A stretch of 64,000 nucleotides of DNA from assembly GCA_947503925.1 (NCBI GenBank), contig CANNFQ010000001.1:124001-188000 (forward strand), read 5' to 3'. A program made the position numbers and the translations under genes. Positions within the stretch are counted from its first letter, which is position 1; the number at the start of each line of letters is the position of its first letter. The notes under the pieces were generated by a model that was not told the origin of the DNA, did not search any database, and saw nothing but the letters and a program-made list of their open reading frames with translations. This document shows positions 44,764 to 53,223 of the stretch, one piece after another. The stretch comes from an uncultured Paracoccaceae bacterium. Its GTDB lineage: Bacteria > Pseudomonadota > Alphaproteobacteria > Rhodobacterales > Rhodobacteraceae.

Positions 44764-45645
44764 TTATTCTTTGACACCCCCAAGAAGGATGCCTTTCTCG
44801 AAGTATTTTTGGATAAACGGGTAGACGATCAGCACGGGGATGATCGAACAGACGATGATGGCGGCCGTCACGGTTTCGGCGCTGAACCCGGCGGCCGTCT
44901 GGACGATGGCAAATTCATCATCGTCGCTGAGGTTCGAAATCGTATGGCGCAGGAACACCTGCAACGGGATCTTGTCCTCGGATTGCAGCAACACCATCGC
45001 CCAGAAAAAGCCGTTCCAACGGGACACGATGCAGAAAAGGGTGATTGTCGCGATCGCCGGTTTCGACAGCGGCATGTAGACCTTCCAAAGCACCTGAAAA
45101 TCATTGGCCCCATCCATGCGCGCCGCTTCTTCAAAGCTTTGCGGGATAGCCTCAAAGAAATTGCGCAGCAGGATGATGTTGAAGGCGTTGACAGCAAAGG
45201 CGAGGATAATGCCGAACATGCTGTCAAGCAGGTTCAGATCGCGCATGTTCAGAAAAAACGGAATCAGCCCCGCGTTGAACCACATCGTAAACGCGATGAA
45301 GAGGTTGAAAAAACGCCGCCCCTTGAGTTGCGGGCGCGACAGGGCATAGGCCCCGGGGATGATAAAGGCCAGGCTCATCAACGTGCCGCCAATCGTGTAG
45401 ATGAACGTGTTGCGGTAACTGACCCAGAACTGCGGGTCCCACAGGATGTAGCCATAAGCCTCTAGCGTGGCGTCGATCGGTGTCAGCACCACCTTGCCCG
45501 CCTGCGCGGCAAAGCCAGAGCTGAACGACACTGCGGCGATATAAATAAAAGGATAAAGCGTAGCGACCGTGAACATCCCGATCAGGACAGACACAACGAT
45601 TGCAAAGAATCTGTCGCCGCGTGAATAAAGGTTCCAGTTCATCAT
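44764..45645 (-). CDS. ABC transporter permease (AlgM2/LplC-like)
   Basis: The 293-residue protein has six hydrophobic helices and the EAA-loop variant FEEAARMDGANDFQVLWKVY followed by MPLSKPAIATI, typical of CUT1 permeases. The length equals that of AlgM2 (293, as remembered). It shares the LplC/YtcP-like set with the upstream permease. AGGAGC precedes the start, which may be either of two adjacent ATGs. Confidence 0.92.
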   Translation of the reverse strand: MMNWNLYSRGDRFFAIVVSVLIGMFTVATLYPFIYIAAVSFSSGFAAQAGKVVLTPIDATLEAYGYILWDPQFWVSYRNTFIYTIGGTLMSLAFIIPGAYALSRPQLKGRRFFNLFIAFTMWFNAGLIPFFLNMRDLNLLDSMFGIILAFAVNAFNIILLRNFFEAIPQSFEEAARMDGANDFQVLWKVYMPLSKPAIATITLFCIVSRWNGFFWAMVLLQSEDKIPLQVFLRHTISNLSDDDEFAIVQTAAGFSAETVTAAIIVCSIIPVLIVYPFIQKYFEKGILLGGVKE

Positions 45646-45661
45646 TTGCTTGCGCTCCTAT

Positions 45662-46663
45662 CTACCAGAGCGATGTGCGCGAGAAGCGGCGCGACAGCGT
45701 GTTTGCCGTCATCACAAGGACAAATGCGACGACAGCGTTGAAGAGGCCCGCCGCGGCGGCAAGGTCATATTGACCGGATTGAAGCCCCTGACGGTAAATC
45801 CAGGTGTTGACCACATCGGCGGTTTCGTAGGTCGCGGGCTGGTAAAGCAGGATGACCAGCTCGAACGAGACTTCCATGACATTCCCGATGCGAATGATCA
45901 GCATGATCAGGATGGTCGGCAGGATCGACGGGATAGTGATTTTCCACATCATCTGCCAACGGTTCGCCCCATCGACGACGGCACTTTCGTAAAGCGATGG
46001 GTTTACGCCTGCGATGGCCGCAAGGAACACGATGGAGCCAAACCCTGCCTCTTGCCAGATGCCTGTGCCGACGAAGATCGGGCGGAACCATTGCGGTTGG
46101 GTCAGGAAATAGACCGGTTCAAACCCGAGCCAGCCGATAAATGTGTTGATGATACCAGCGGTCGGCGAAAAGGCGGTGATGACGATCCCGGCAATAATCA
46201 CCGACGAAATGAAATGCGGCAGATAGACGATGGTCTGCGCTGTCCGCTTGTAGGTCGCGTGCAGAATCTCATTGAACATCAGTGCAAGTATGATTGGTGC
46301 CGGAAAACCGAACAGCAGATTGTAAAAGCTGATCGTGACCGTGTTCTTGACCGCGCGAATAAACTGATCATTGGCAAAAAGGGTATGAAAATGCTCAATC
46401 CCAACCCAGGGACTGTTCGCGACACCGCGAAAGATCGAATAATCCTTGAATGCGATCTGAAGCCCGTACATCGGCTTATAAAGAAAGACCAGAAACCAGA
46501 TGATTGTGGGCAGCAGCATCACATAGATCTGCCATTCCCGCTTGAAGTGATCGAAAAGGCGGATCAGCCGGCCATCATCGATATGGTGCCGCGCTGCTTC
46601 ATGGACGGCGATTGCGGCCTTTTCGGGAGGTTGCCCGGCCGTGTTGGTGTTTTCATCGACCAT
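45662..46663 (-). CDS. ABC transporter permease (AlgM1/LplB-like)
   Basis: The 333-residue CUT1 permease has a long N-terminal cytoplasmic tail, six helices and the EAA loop YESAVVDGANRWQMMWKITI. WQIYVMLLPTIIWFLVFLYKP is the first helix, typical of AlgM1/LplB. It starts 5 bases after the ATPase gene stops, so translation is coupled. Confidence 0.92.
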   Translation of the reverse strand: MVDENTNTAGQPPEKAAIAVHEAARHHIDDGRLIRLFDHFKREWQIYVMLLPTIIWFLVFLYKPMYGLQIAFKDYSIFRGVANSPWVGIEHFHTLFANDQFIRAVKNTVTISFYNLLFGFPAPIILALMFNEILHATYKRTAQTIVYLPHFISSVIIAGIVITAFSPTAGIINTFIGWLGFEPVYFLTQPQWFRPIFVGTGIWQEAGFGSIVFLAAIAGVNPSLYESAVVDGANRWQMMWKITIPSILPTILIMLIIRIGNVMEVSFELVILLYQPATYETADVVNTWIYRQGLQSGQYDLAAAAGLFNAVVAFVLVMTANTLSRRFSRTSLW

Positions 46664-46668
46664 CTGCG

Positions 46669-47745
46669 TTACACCCCGAAATTCAGCGCATGGCCGGTTT
46701 CAGCGTCGAAAAGTTTCACCAGATGGGACGGGACATGCACCGCGTCCACGCCAGACAAATGATCGATGTCACCGTTGGTCGCCGCCTTGAAGACAAGGCT
46801 GTCATCGCCATGGGTTGCATGTAGCAGGGCCTCCGACCCCAGCGGCTCAACCAGATCAAGACTGATTGGCAGAGCAGAGGAGGGACCTTCCGCAGAGAGT
46901 GTCACGTGCTCGGGCCGGATGCCGACAATGACATCGCGCCCGGCATGGTCCCCAACCCGCCCGTCGATCTTGATTTCCGCATCGCCGATTTTCGCGCCCG
47001 ACGCGGTCAGCGTGCCTTTCATCTGGTTCATTGGCGGCGAGCCAAGGAAGCCAGCAACGAAGGTATTGGCGGGGTCATTGAACAGCTCCATCGGGGTGCC
47101 GATCTGTTCGATCCGGCCGTCATTCATCACCACGATACGATCAGCGAGGGTCATCGCCTCAACCTGATCATGGGTCACGTAGACAGAAGTCACACCAAGG
47201 CGGTTATGCAAACGTTTGATTTCGGCGCGCATCTGGGTGCGCAGCTTGGCATCAAGATTTGAAAGCGGTTCGTCAAACAGGAACACTTTGGGATGACGCA
47301 CGATGGCGCGGCCCATGGCCACGCGTTGACGTTGACCGCCAGATAAGTCGGCTGGGCGACGGTCAAGGTACGGGGTCAGGCCAAGAATTTCAGCGACATC
47401 ATCAATGGTTGTCTTGATCTCGGCCTTTGGCATGCGGCGGATGCGCAGGCCAAAGGCCATGTTGTCGGCAACGTTCAGATGCGGATATAGGGCGTAGTTC
47501 TGGAACACCATCGCTACGTCCCGGTCTTTGGGGGCGATCCGATTCATGCGGCGACCATCGATTGTCAGATCGCCTGCAGTGATTTCCTCTAGCCCCGCAA
47601 TCATCCGCAGCGTTGTGGATTTGCCGCAGCCGGAAGGGCCGACCAATACCACAAATTCCTTTTCTGCGACGGTCAGATCAATCCCGTGAACGACTTGCAA
47701 GGCGCCATATGCCTTCACAATACCCTCTAGATTAACGCCGGACAT
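46669..47745 (-). CDS. ABC transporter ATPase (AlgS/MalK/UgpC-like)
   Basis: The 358-residue ATPase has Walker [14 protein letters not shown], signature [16 protein letters not shown], Walker [15 protein letters not shown] and H loop [15 protein letters not shown], then the C-terminal regulatory OB domain of CUT1 proteins ([10 protein letters not shown]). It is the first gene of the operon; the divergent region upstream carries two inverted GntR operators. Confidence 0.94.
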   Translation of the reverse strand: MSGVNLEGIVKAYGALQVVHGIDLTVAEKEFVVLVGPSGCGKSTTLRMIAGLEEITAGDLTIDGRRMNRIAPKDRDVAMVFQNYALYPHLNVADNMAFGLRIRRMPKAEIKTTIDDVAEILGLTPYLDRRPADLSGGQRQRVAMGRAIVRHPKVFLFDEPLSNLDAKLRTQMRAEIKRLHNRLGVTSVYVTHDQVEAMTLADRIVVMNDGRIEQIGTPMELFNDPANTFVAGFLGSPPMNQMKGTLTASGAKIGDAEIKIDGRVGDHAGRDVIVGIRPEHVTLSAEGPSSALPISLDLVEPLGSEALLHATHGDDSLVFKAATNGDIDHLSGVDAVHVPSHLVKLFDAETGHALNFGV

Positions 47746-47808
47746 TCATTCCTCCCCATGTCGCATCCAAGCGGCTTGCATAAGTCAATGCGAATCGCTT
47801 GCCTTCAT

Positions 47809-47853
47809 CTGGTATACTAGTCGAAAACTTGAAAAGCCAGTCTAGTATACCAG
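47809..47853. promoter_or_regulatory. Twin inverted GntR operators between the alginate ABC operon and its regulator
   Basis: CTGGTATACTAG (47809-47820) and its exact reverse complement CTAGTATACCAG (47842-47853) lie 33 bases apart centre to centre, about three helical turns. The site is in the 160-base gap between the divergent ABC operon and the GntR gene, so it can control both. The same core occurs at 34151 and 35651. Confidence 0.85.
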
Positions 47854-47905
47854 TTCGATCTGTGTTAGGCGGATTGTAGTTTCTAGCCCGTGGGGGATTT
47901 TATCG

Positions 47906-48598
47906 ATGACACAAATGCTCGCTCAGAACGCCCGGCGCACGAGTGTGGACGACGTTTTCGACACCCTCCATGATCAGATTGTGACGTTGAAGCTCAAACC
48001 CGGCGATCGGATTTCCGAGGCAGAGATCGCAGCACAGTTCGGCGTGTCGCGGCAGCCCGTGCGTGACGCATTCAGCCGTCTGGCCAATCTTGACCTACTT
48101 TTGATCCGGCCGCAGCGCGCGACCGAAGTCCGGCGCTTTTCGATGCGCCAGATCGAAAAGTCCCGTTTCATCCGCTCCGCGATAGAGAAAGAAGTGCTGC
48201 GCCGTGCTGCCGCTCATTGCGACAGCCAAGGTCAGGCCCAGTTGAACAGCGCCCTTGCAGAGCAAGAGACTGCGATCGCCGCCATGGATGTTGAGCTGTT
48301 CGGGCGGCTTGATTACGAATTCCACAAGGTGCTGTGCAGTGTCGCGCAGGTTGATTATGCGTTTGAAGTCATTCTTGAAGAAAAATCCAAGATTGACCGG
48401 TTATGCATGCTAGGCCTCGAAAAAGAACAGCGGATTCCGGAACTTCTTGCTGATCACCGGGCGATTGCCGAAGCGGTCATTGCCCAAGATGCAGATATGG
48501 CGATTGCCGCCGGTCTCAAGCACCTGTCGCGCCTTGATGTCACGATTGACCGGATCAGCGCGACGAATGCAGATTATTTTGAAAGCGCCGAATCCTAA
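47906..48598 (+). CDS. GntR/FCD-family regulator of the alginate operon (paralogue 1)
   Basis: The 230-residue protein has an N-terminal winged helix (LKPGDRISEAEIAAQFGV and SRQPVRDAFSRLANLDLL) and a C-terminal FCD ligand-binding domain (GRLDYEFHKVLCSVA, DHRAIAEAVIA). GGGGGA precedes the start. It is divergent from the AlgS-like gene and paralogous to the regulator at 34824. A uronate such as KDG or DEH is the likely effector; this is an inference. MATE and kduD genes follow on the same strand. Confidence 0.93.
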   Translation: MTQMLAQNARRTSVDDVFDTLHDQIVTLKLKPGDRISEAEIAAQFGVSRQPVRDAFSRLANLDLLLIRPQRATEVRRFSMRQIEKSRFIRSAIEKEVLRRAAAHCDSQGQAQLNSALAEQETAIAAMDVELFGRLDYEFHKVLCSVAQVDYAFEVILEEKSKIDRLCMLGLEKEQRIPELLADHRAIAEAVIAQDADMAIAAGLKHLSRLDVTIDRISATNADYFESAES

Positions 48599-48659
48599 GG
48601 CGAAAATGACACTTGCGATGGTCATTCGCTAGGATGGCGCGCGCGAATGGAACTGGTCC

Positions 48660-50033
48660 ATGACCATACAGGCAGCTCCTGCAACAGCCAAACCTGGGCC
48701 TGGCGCGGCACAGGTTTTTGCTTTGGCCTGGCCAATGACGCTCAAGGCGATCTTTCTGCATGGGACGGTGGTCATTGACGGGTTTCTGCTATCGTCACTG
48801 GGCGAAGGCGCGCTGGCCGCCATGGGGCTTGCCGCCGCGCTTGGTGGTATCGTGCTGGGCGTCATTTTCGCCTTTTCACACGCAATGCAGATCCGGACTG
48901 CACAGGCTTATGGCGGCGGTGATCCTGTATTTCTCAAATCGGTGCTGGCATCCGGAATGGCGGTCAGTCTGGCCATCGGATTACTTGGTGTTGGCCTGAT
49001 CCAGATCTGCGGCGGCACGCTTATCAATGCTCTGGCGCCCTCGACCGTGATTGCGACGCAGGCGCAAACTTATCTTTCGATCTTCTCCGTCGTCATTCTT
49101 GGCGAGGCCATTGGTCAGTGTATTGCCAGTTTCTTTAACGGGTGCAGCCGCAGTAAACTGCCGCTGTATGGTTATCTGCTATCCGTGCCGATTAACGTGA
49201 TCAGCAGCATCGGGCTCATTCATGGGCTTTGGGGGTTGCCTGCGCTGGGCGTGGCGGGTGCCGCGTTGGGCAGTGCCATCGCGATTACGGTGCAGACAGT
49301 ATTCTGGAGCGTTCTTTTGCTGCGGACAAACGGGCATCTGCGCCGCGCGGTAGGCTGGCATCAGGACACATTCCGCCCGACGATCAAGCGACATATCGGG
49401 TTCTCCCTGCCCATCGCCGCGACATTCGTCAGCGCCACCTTATCCACCCATGTCTGTTCCCTGATCTACGCAAAGATGTCGTTGAACGGCTTTGCTGCGA
49501 TGACCCTGATCGCGCCCTGGAACCTGCTTGCGGGTCAGGTTGCGATGCAATGGACGCAAGCCACCGGAATACTCGTGGCACAGCTTTTGGGCAAACGTAC
49601 GCCAGAGGCCGTGTTGGATCGGTTCCTGTCCCGCGCGTGGATAGGGGCATTTGTGGCGGCTGGGATCGTTTCAATGATCTTTCTGATCATGTGCCTGTCG
49701 CTTGACTGGATTTACCCCAACCTGGAGGCCCAGACGCGCGCGATCCTCTTTGGGTTTCTGCCGATCCTGCTGATCATTCAATTCCCCCGCGCGACAAATG
49801 CGATTTGCGGCAACACGCTGCGCGCGGCGGGGGATACCGTCTATGTGATGCATATCTTCATCTGGGCGCAGTGGGCATTTCGGGTGCCAGCAACGGCCCT
49901 CTTCATCCTGTATCTTGATCTGTCAGCCTTTTGGGTGCTGTCCCTGTTCCTGTGGGAAGAGGTTCTGAAATTCCCTGCCTTCCATCGTCGCCTCTGGCGG
50001 GGCGACTGGAAACGGTCTGACGTCGCAGCATGA
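48660..50033 (+). CDS. MATE-family transporter
   Basis: The 457-residue protein has 12 hydrophobic helices in two repeated halves, with the MATE pattern (FALAWPMTLKAIFLHGTVVI near the N-terminus; QWTQATGILVAQLLGK in the second half). MATE proteins are sodium or proton antiporters that usually export organic cations or drugs. Here it sits between the GntR gene and kduD, unusual for MATE, and may export toxic uronate intermediates or an unrelated compound. The substrate is unknown. Confidence 0.87.
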   Translation: MTIQAAPATAKPGPGAAQVFALAWPMTLKAIFLHGTVVIDGFLLSSLGEGALAAMGLAAALGGIVLGVIFAFSHAMQIRTAQAYGGGDPVFLKSVLASGMAVSLAIGLLGVGLIQICGGTLINALAPSTVIATQAQTYLSIFSVVILGEAIGQCIASFFNGCSRSKLPLYGYLLSVPINVISSIGLIHGLWGLPALGVAGAALGSAIAITVQTVFWSVLLLRTNGHLRRAVGWHQDTFRPTIKRHIGFSLPIAATFVSATLSTHVCSLIYAKMSLNGFAAMTLIAPWNLLAGQVAMQWTQATGILVAQLLGKRTPEAVLDRFLSRAWIGAFVAAGIVSMIFLIMCLSLDWIYPNLEAQTRAILFGFLPILLIIQFPRATNAICGNTLRAAGDTVYVMHIFIWAQWAFRVPATALFILYLDLSAFWVLSLFLWEEVLKFPAFHRRLWRGDWKRSDVAA

Positions 50034-50062
50034 ACCTAACAAGCCAAACCGGAGACGATATA

Positions 50063-50818
50063 ATGAACCGATTTTTCTTAACAGACACCCGGGCATTTGT
50101 GACTGGGGCCAATACCGGCATCGGTCAGGCGATCGCGGTTGATCTGGCGCGTCACGGCTGCCACGTCATTGCCGTTGGGCGATCATCCATGGATGAAACA
50201 CTGGCCAAGGTGGCCGCAGAGGGTGGTCAGGCCAACGCCTTGCAGGTCGATCTGGGGACAGTAGCCGCCGCGCAGGCCGCGTTTGCAGAGGCCGAGCAGC
50301 AATTCGGCCCGATCGAGACGCTGGTCAATAACGCTGGCATCATCCGCCGCGACGACAGTCTGGCCTTCACTGAAGAAGACTGGGATGCGGTGATGGATAT
50401 CAACCTGAAGGTTGTGTTCTTCCTCTGCCAAAGCTTTGCCAAATCCCGGGTCGCTGCCGGGCAGGGTGGTAGCATCATCAGTATTGCATCGCTTCTGTCG
50501 TTTCAGGGGGGCATCCGCGTGCCGTCTTACACCGCATCCAAAAGTGGCGTGGCAGGGCTGACGAAAATTCTCTCCAACGAATGGTCGGGCAAGGGGATCA
50601 CCGTCAATGCCGTTGCGCCCGGATATGTCATAAGCAACAACACCACCGATCTGCGCAACGATCCAGAACGTAACAAGGCCATCCTTGATCGCATCCCACT
50701 CGGACGCTGGGCCGACCCCGAAGATATCGCCGGGGCTGCCACCTTTCTGGCCGGTCCGGCGGCACGATATGTAACGGGCGTGACACTGCCGGTCGATGGC
50801 GGGTGGCTGGGGCGATAG
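50063..50818 (+). CDS. kduD: 2-dehydro-3-deoxy-D-gluconate 5-dehydrogenase
   Basis: The 251-residue SDR starts at the ATG at 50063 (GGAGACGATATA upstream). The match to KduD is close: VTGANTGIGQAIAVDLA, VNNAGIIRRDDSL, DINLKVVFFLCQSFA, IASLLSFQGGIRVPSYTASK with the active Ser/Tyr/Lys, and the ending LPVDGGWLGR. It reduces 3-deoxy-D-glycero-2,5-hexodiulosonate, formed by KduI, to KDG. The 3' end abuts a hairpin. Confidence 0.95.
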   Translation: MNRFFLTDTRAFVTGANTGIGQAIAVDLARHGCHVIAVGRSSMDETLAKVAAEGGQANALQVDLGTVAAAQAAFAEAEQQFGPIETLVNNAGIIRRDDSLAFTEEDWDAVMDINLKVVFFLCQSFAKSRVAAGQGGSIISIASLLSFQGGIRVPSYTASKSGVAGLTKILSNEWSGKGITVNAVAPGYVISNNTTDLRNDPERNKAILDRIPLGRWADPEDIAGAATFLAGPAARYVTGVTLPVDGGWLGR

Positions 50819-50846
50819 CGCATTGGGTTGTGGCGTGCCAATGCGC
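50818..50846 (+). terminator. Hairpin directly after kduD
   Basis: GCGCATTGG (50818-50826, beginning at the last base of the stop codon) pairs with CCAATGCGC (50838-50846) around an 11-base loop. There is no T tract, so termination would be factor-dependent or the hairpin may stabilise the 3' end. Confidence 0.55.
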
Positions 50847-50886
50847 CGACAATCCCACGCGGGTGTTGCCCATAAAAGTGATATCT

Positions 50887-50901
50887 GAAATATAGCTTTT
50901 C
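50887..50901. promoter_or_regulatory. Candidate operator upstream of the Rrf2 gene
   Basis: GAAATATAGCTTTTC has GAAA/TTTC ends. Its core AAATATAGCTTT matches AAATATAACTTT at 53799-53810 in 11 of 12 bases. It lies 23 bases upstream of the Rrf2 start and may be a binding site of that regulator. Inferred. Confidence 0.4.
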
Positions 50902-50924
50902 GAAATCATGAGCGGTAGGAGCAC

Positions 50925-51389
50925 ATGAAACTGACCAGCTATAGCAATTATGCACTGCGATCCTTGCAACTGGCCGCATTGAAAGCGCCTGATCTTGTGC
51001 GGATTGATGATGTGGCGCGCATCCACAACCTGTCGCGCCCGCATATAACCAAGGTTGTGCACGAACTGGGCAAGGCCGGGTATCTGGATACGTTGCGCGG
51101 GCGCAATGGTGGCTTTCGGCTTGCCCAGCCATCGGAACAGATTGTTGTCGGTGATGTGATACGGATCACCGAAGGACCGCTTGATATCGTGGAATGTTTC
51201 AACCCCGACAAGAATACCTGCCCCCTGATGGGGATTTGCGTGTTGTCGCGCAAGATGCAGGAGGCGACCGCCGCTTTCATGGCCGTCCTTGATGACCTTA
51301 CCATCGCCGATATCGCCGCCAATCGCGGCCAGCTGATGGACCGTATCGCCCCGCTTGAAATACCGCGAAGGGAGCCGGCTTCGCCATGA
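50925..51389 (+). CDS. Rrf2-family regulator (NsrR-like)
   Basis: The 154-residue protein starts MKLTSYSNYALRSLQLAAL and continues RIDDVARIHNLSRPHITKVV (helix-turn-helix) and DTLRGRNGGFRLAQ (wing). The cysteine set VECFNPDKNTCPLMGIC is the iron-sulfur cluster loop of NsrR/RsrR-like regulators. Such proteins sense nitric oxide or redox state. It overlaps the next gene by 4 bases (ATGA). Confidence 0.88.
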   Translation: MKLTSYSNYALRSLQLAALKAPDLVRIDDVARIHNLSRPHITKVVHELGKAGYLDTLRGRNGGFRLAQPSEQIVVGDVIRITEGPLDIVECFNPDKNTCPLMGICVLSRKMQEATAAFMAVLDDLTIADIAANRGQLMDRIAPLEIPRREPASP

Positions 51390-52051
51390 AGGACGCAACC
51401 GACTGGGTCGAACGCTTTCCCGGCCTATCCCGCCTTGATCTGCCAACCAAGCAACTGCTGACCGCGCGCAGTCAGATCATCAATGTCCCGCAAGGGGTGA
51501 TGATCTTCGGCCCCGGTAATTCGCCGGAAAACATGTTGTTTCTGCTCAATGGCACCGTCCGGGTGCAACAAGTATCCGAAACCGGGCATGAAATCGTGCT
51601 GTACAGGATCGCGGCCGGGCAAAGCTGCGTGCTGACCACAGCCTGCCTGCTGGCTTACGAGGATTACGCCGCCGAAGGGATTGCCGAAACAGATGTGACA
51701 GCGGTTGCCGTCCCCCGCACCGTCTTTGACGATCTGGTGGCACAGTCAAAACCCTTTCGGGATTTCGTCTTTGCGGCCTTCTCAAAGCGGATCACCGATC
51801 TTTTTCTGATGATTGATGAGGTCGCGTTTCAACGCATTGATGTGCGGCTGGCGGATAAGCTGATCCGGCTGTCCGGTGATGGCGACGGCGTTGCGACGAC
51901 CCACCAAAGACTATCCATCGAACTGGGTACCGCGCGCGAGGTGATTTCCCGCCAGCTGCAGGAATTTCAGCGGCGCGGATGGATTGCCCAATCGCGTGGG
52001 CAGATCACGCTGAAGGACCGCGCATCCATCGCGGCCCTCGCATCGAAATAG
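51386..52051 (+). CDS. Crp/Fnr-family regulator without the FNR N-terminal cysteine cluster
   Basis: The 221-residue protein has an N-terminal cyclic-nucleotide-binding-like fold (GPGNSPENMLFLLNGTVRVQ, RIAAGQSCVLTTACLL) and a C-terminal winged helix (TTHQRLSIELGTAREVISRQ). No N-terminal cysteine cluster is present, so FNR-type oxygen sensing by a 4Fe-4S cluster is unlikely. It is translationally coupled to the Rrf2 gene; the two may control the nearby sulfur or copper genes. Confidence 0.85.
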   Translation: MKDATDWVERFPGLSRLDLPTKQLLTARSQIINVPQGVMIFGPGNSPENMLFLLNGTVRVQQVSETGHEIVLYRIAAGQSCVLTTACLLAYEDYAAEGIAETDVTAVAVPRTVFDDLVAQSKPFRDFVFAAFSKRITDLFLMIDEVAFQRIDVRLADKLIRLSGDGDGVATTHQRLSIELGTAREVISRQLQEFQRRGWIAQSRGQITLKDRASIAALASK

Positions 52052-52055
52052 GGTG

Positions 52056-52640
52056 TCAGCCAAGCAGGCGCCGCAGCTTGGATAGCGCCCGGTCCAGATC
52101 CTCCTGATAGCCGATAGGTTCGAAAAAATGGCCATTCTCGTCAAACAGCAGCACAAGGGCAGAATGATCCATCGTGTATTCGCCATCCGATAGGGGGATT
52201 TTGCGTGAATAGATGCGGAACGCTTTTTCAGCGGCACGAATCTCTGCTTCGTCACCCGTGACGCCGATAGCACCCGGCAACCAGCCGACATAGTCACCCA
52301 GTAATTCGGCTGTGTCCCGCGCGGGATCGACGGTCACGAAAAAGATGCGCAAGTCACGGGCCACATCGCCCAACTCCTCCTGCCAGACGGCGATATCACC
52401 CAATGTGGTGGGGCATACCTCTGGACAATGGGTAAAGCCGAAAAAAACGACAGAGGGCGCGCCCTGCAGACTGGCCTGAGTAAAGGGCTGGCCATCAGTG
52501 CCCATCAGGGAATATTCGCCCTGACCCAGTTTCAGAACATCTTCCTCAGCCAGATAGGGTTGCAACCAGGCCAACCAGACTAAAACGGCAGAGGCTACAA
52601 GGGCCCCTGCTGCGATGATGATGCGAAGCGATCTGGGCAT
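52056..52640 (-). CDS. SCO1/SenC-family copper chaperone
   Basis: The 194-residue protein has an N-terminal membrane anchor (IIIAAGALVASAVLVWLAWL) and a periplasmic thioredoxin fold with the copper-binding CPEVCP motif (GFTHCPEVCPTTLGDIAVW) and His in YTMDHSALVLLFD. SCO proteins assist CuA site assembly in cytochrome oxidase. Its ATG overlaps the PCuAC stop by one base. Confidence 0.93.
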   Translation of the reverse strand: MPRSLRIIIAAGALVASAVLVWLAWLQPYLAEEDVLKLGQGEYSLMGTDGQPFTQASLQGAPSVVFFGFTHCPEVCPTTLGDIAVWQEELGDVARDLRIFFVTVDPARDTAELLGDYVGWLPGAIGVTGDEAEIRAAEKAFRIYSRKIPLSDGEYTMDHSALVLLFDENGHFFEPIGYQEDLDRALSKLRRLLG

Positions 52641-53140
52641 CAGCTATCCCCATCATGTGACATGCCGTGCCCGTCATGCATTTTCTTGCGCACCGGCAGG
52701 GTCAGGGCAACCTCACCCGCCTGTTCGAAAGTCACGGTGACAGTGACGTTTTCGCCGTCAACCAGCGGTTCTTTCAGCTGCATGAACATCAGGTGTATGC
52801 TGCCGGGTTTCAGGATCGCTGCGCCACCAGCAGGGATCACAACGCCGCCTTCCAGCTCGCGCATGACCATCGTGTCATCCAGCATTGCCATTTCGTGGAT
52901 TTGCATAACGCCGGCAATATCAGATTGGGCGGCAATCAACGTGTCAGCGGCTTCGCCAGCATTGGTGATCGTTAAAAACCCACCCGCGACAGGCTGGTTC
53001 GGGAGGGTTGCATGGGCAAAACCATCGCTCAGGGTCAAGGGGCCAACAGTGGTGTTTTGCATCATCGCCATCATATCATCGGCCATGGCAGGGGCACCCA
53101 GACACAGCAAAAGGGCAGCGGATTTCATAAGGCTTTTCAT
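52640..53140 (-). CDS. Periplasmic copper chaperone (PCuAC/DUF461)
   Basis: The 166-residue protein has an N-terminal signal peptide (MKSLMKSAALLLCLGAPAMA). The PCuAC motif is visible as HEMAMLDDTMVMRELEG, then GSIHLMFMQL, the H(M)x10Mx21HxM copper(I) site. A His/Met-rich tail (KKMHDGHGMSHDGDS) may bind more copper. It delivers copper to CuA together with SCO1. Confidence 0.93.
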   Translation of the reverse strand: MKSLMKSAALLLCLGAPAMADDMMAMMQNTTVGPLTLSDGFAHATLPNQPVAGGFLTITNAGEAADTLIAAQSDIAGVMQIHEMAMLDDTMVMRELEGGVVIPAGGAAILKPGSIHLMFMQLKEPLVDGENVTVTVTFEQAGEVALTLPVRKKMHDGHGMSHDGDS

Positions 53141-53223
53141 CTTGTTACAGTCTCTTCATCGGGTTCGGACAATCCGAACAACCACAAATGCCCCGGTCAT
53201 CAGGGGCGCGAATTTCATTTGGG

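Noticed and set aside
45650..46762. Plus-strand frame of 370 codons opposite the AlgM1-like permease
   Set aside because: Its translation is highly charged and basic, as expected for the complement of a membrane protein gene; the minus strand shows the EAA loop and helices.
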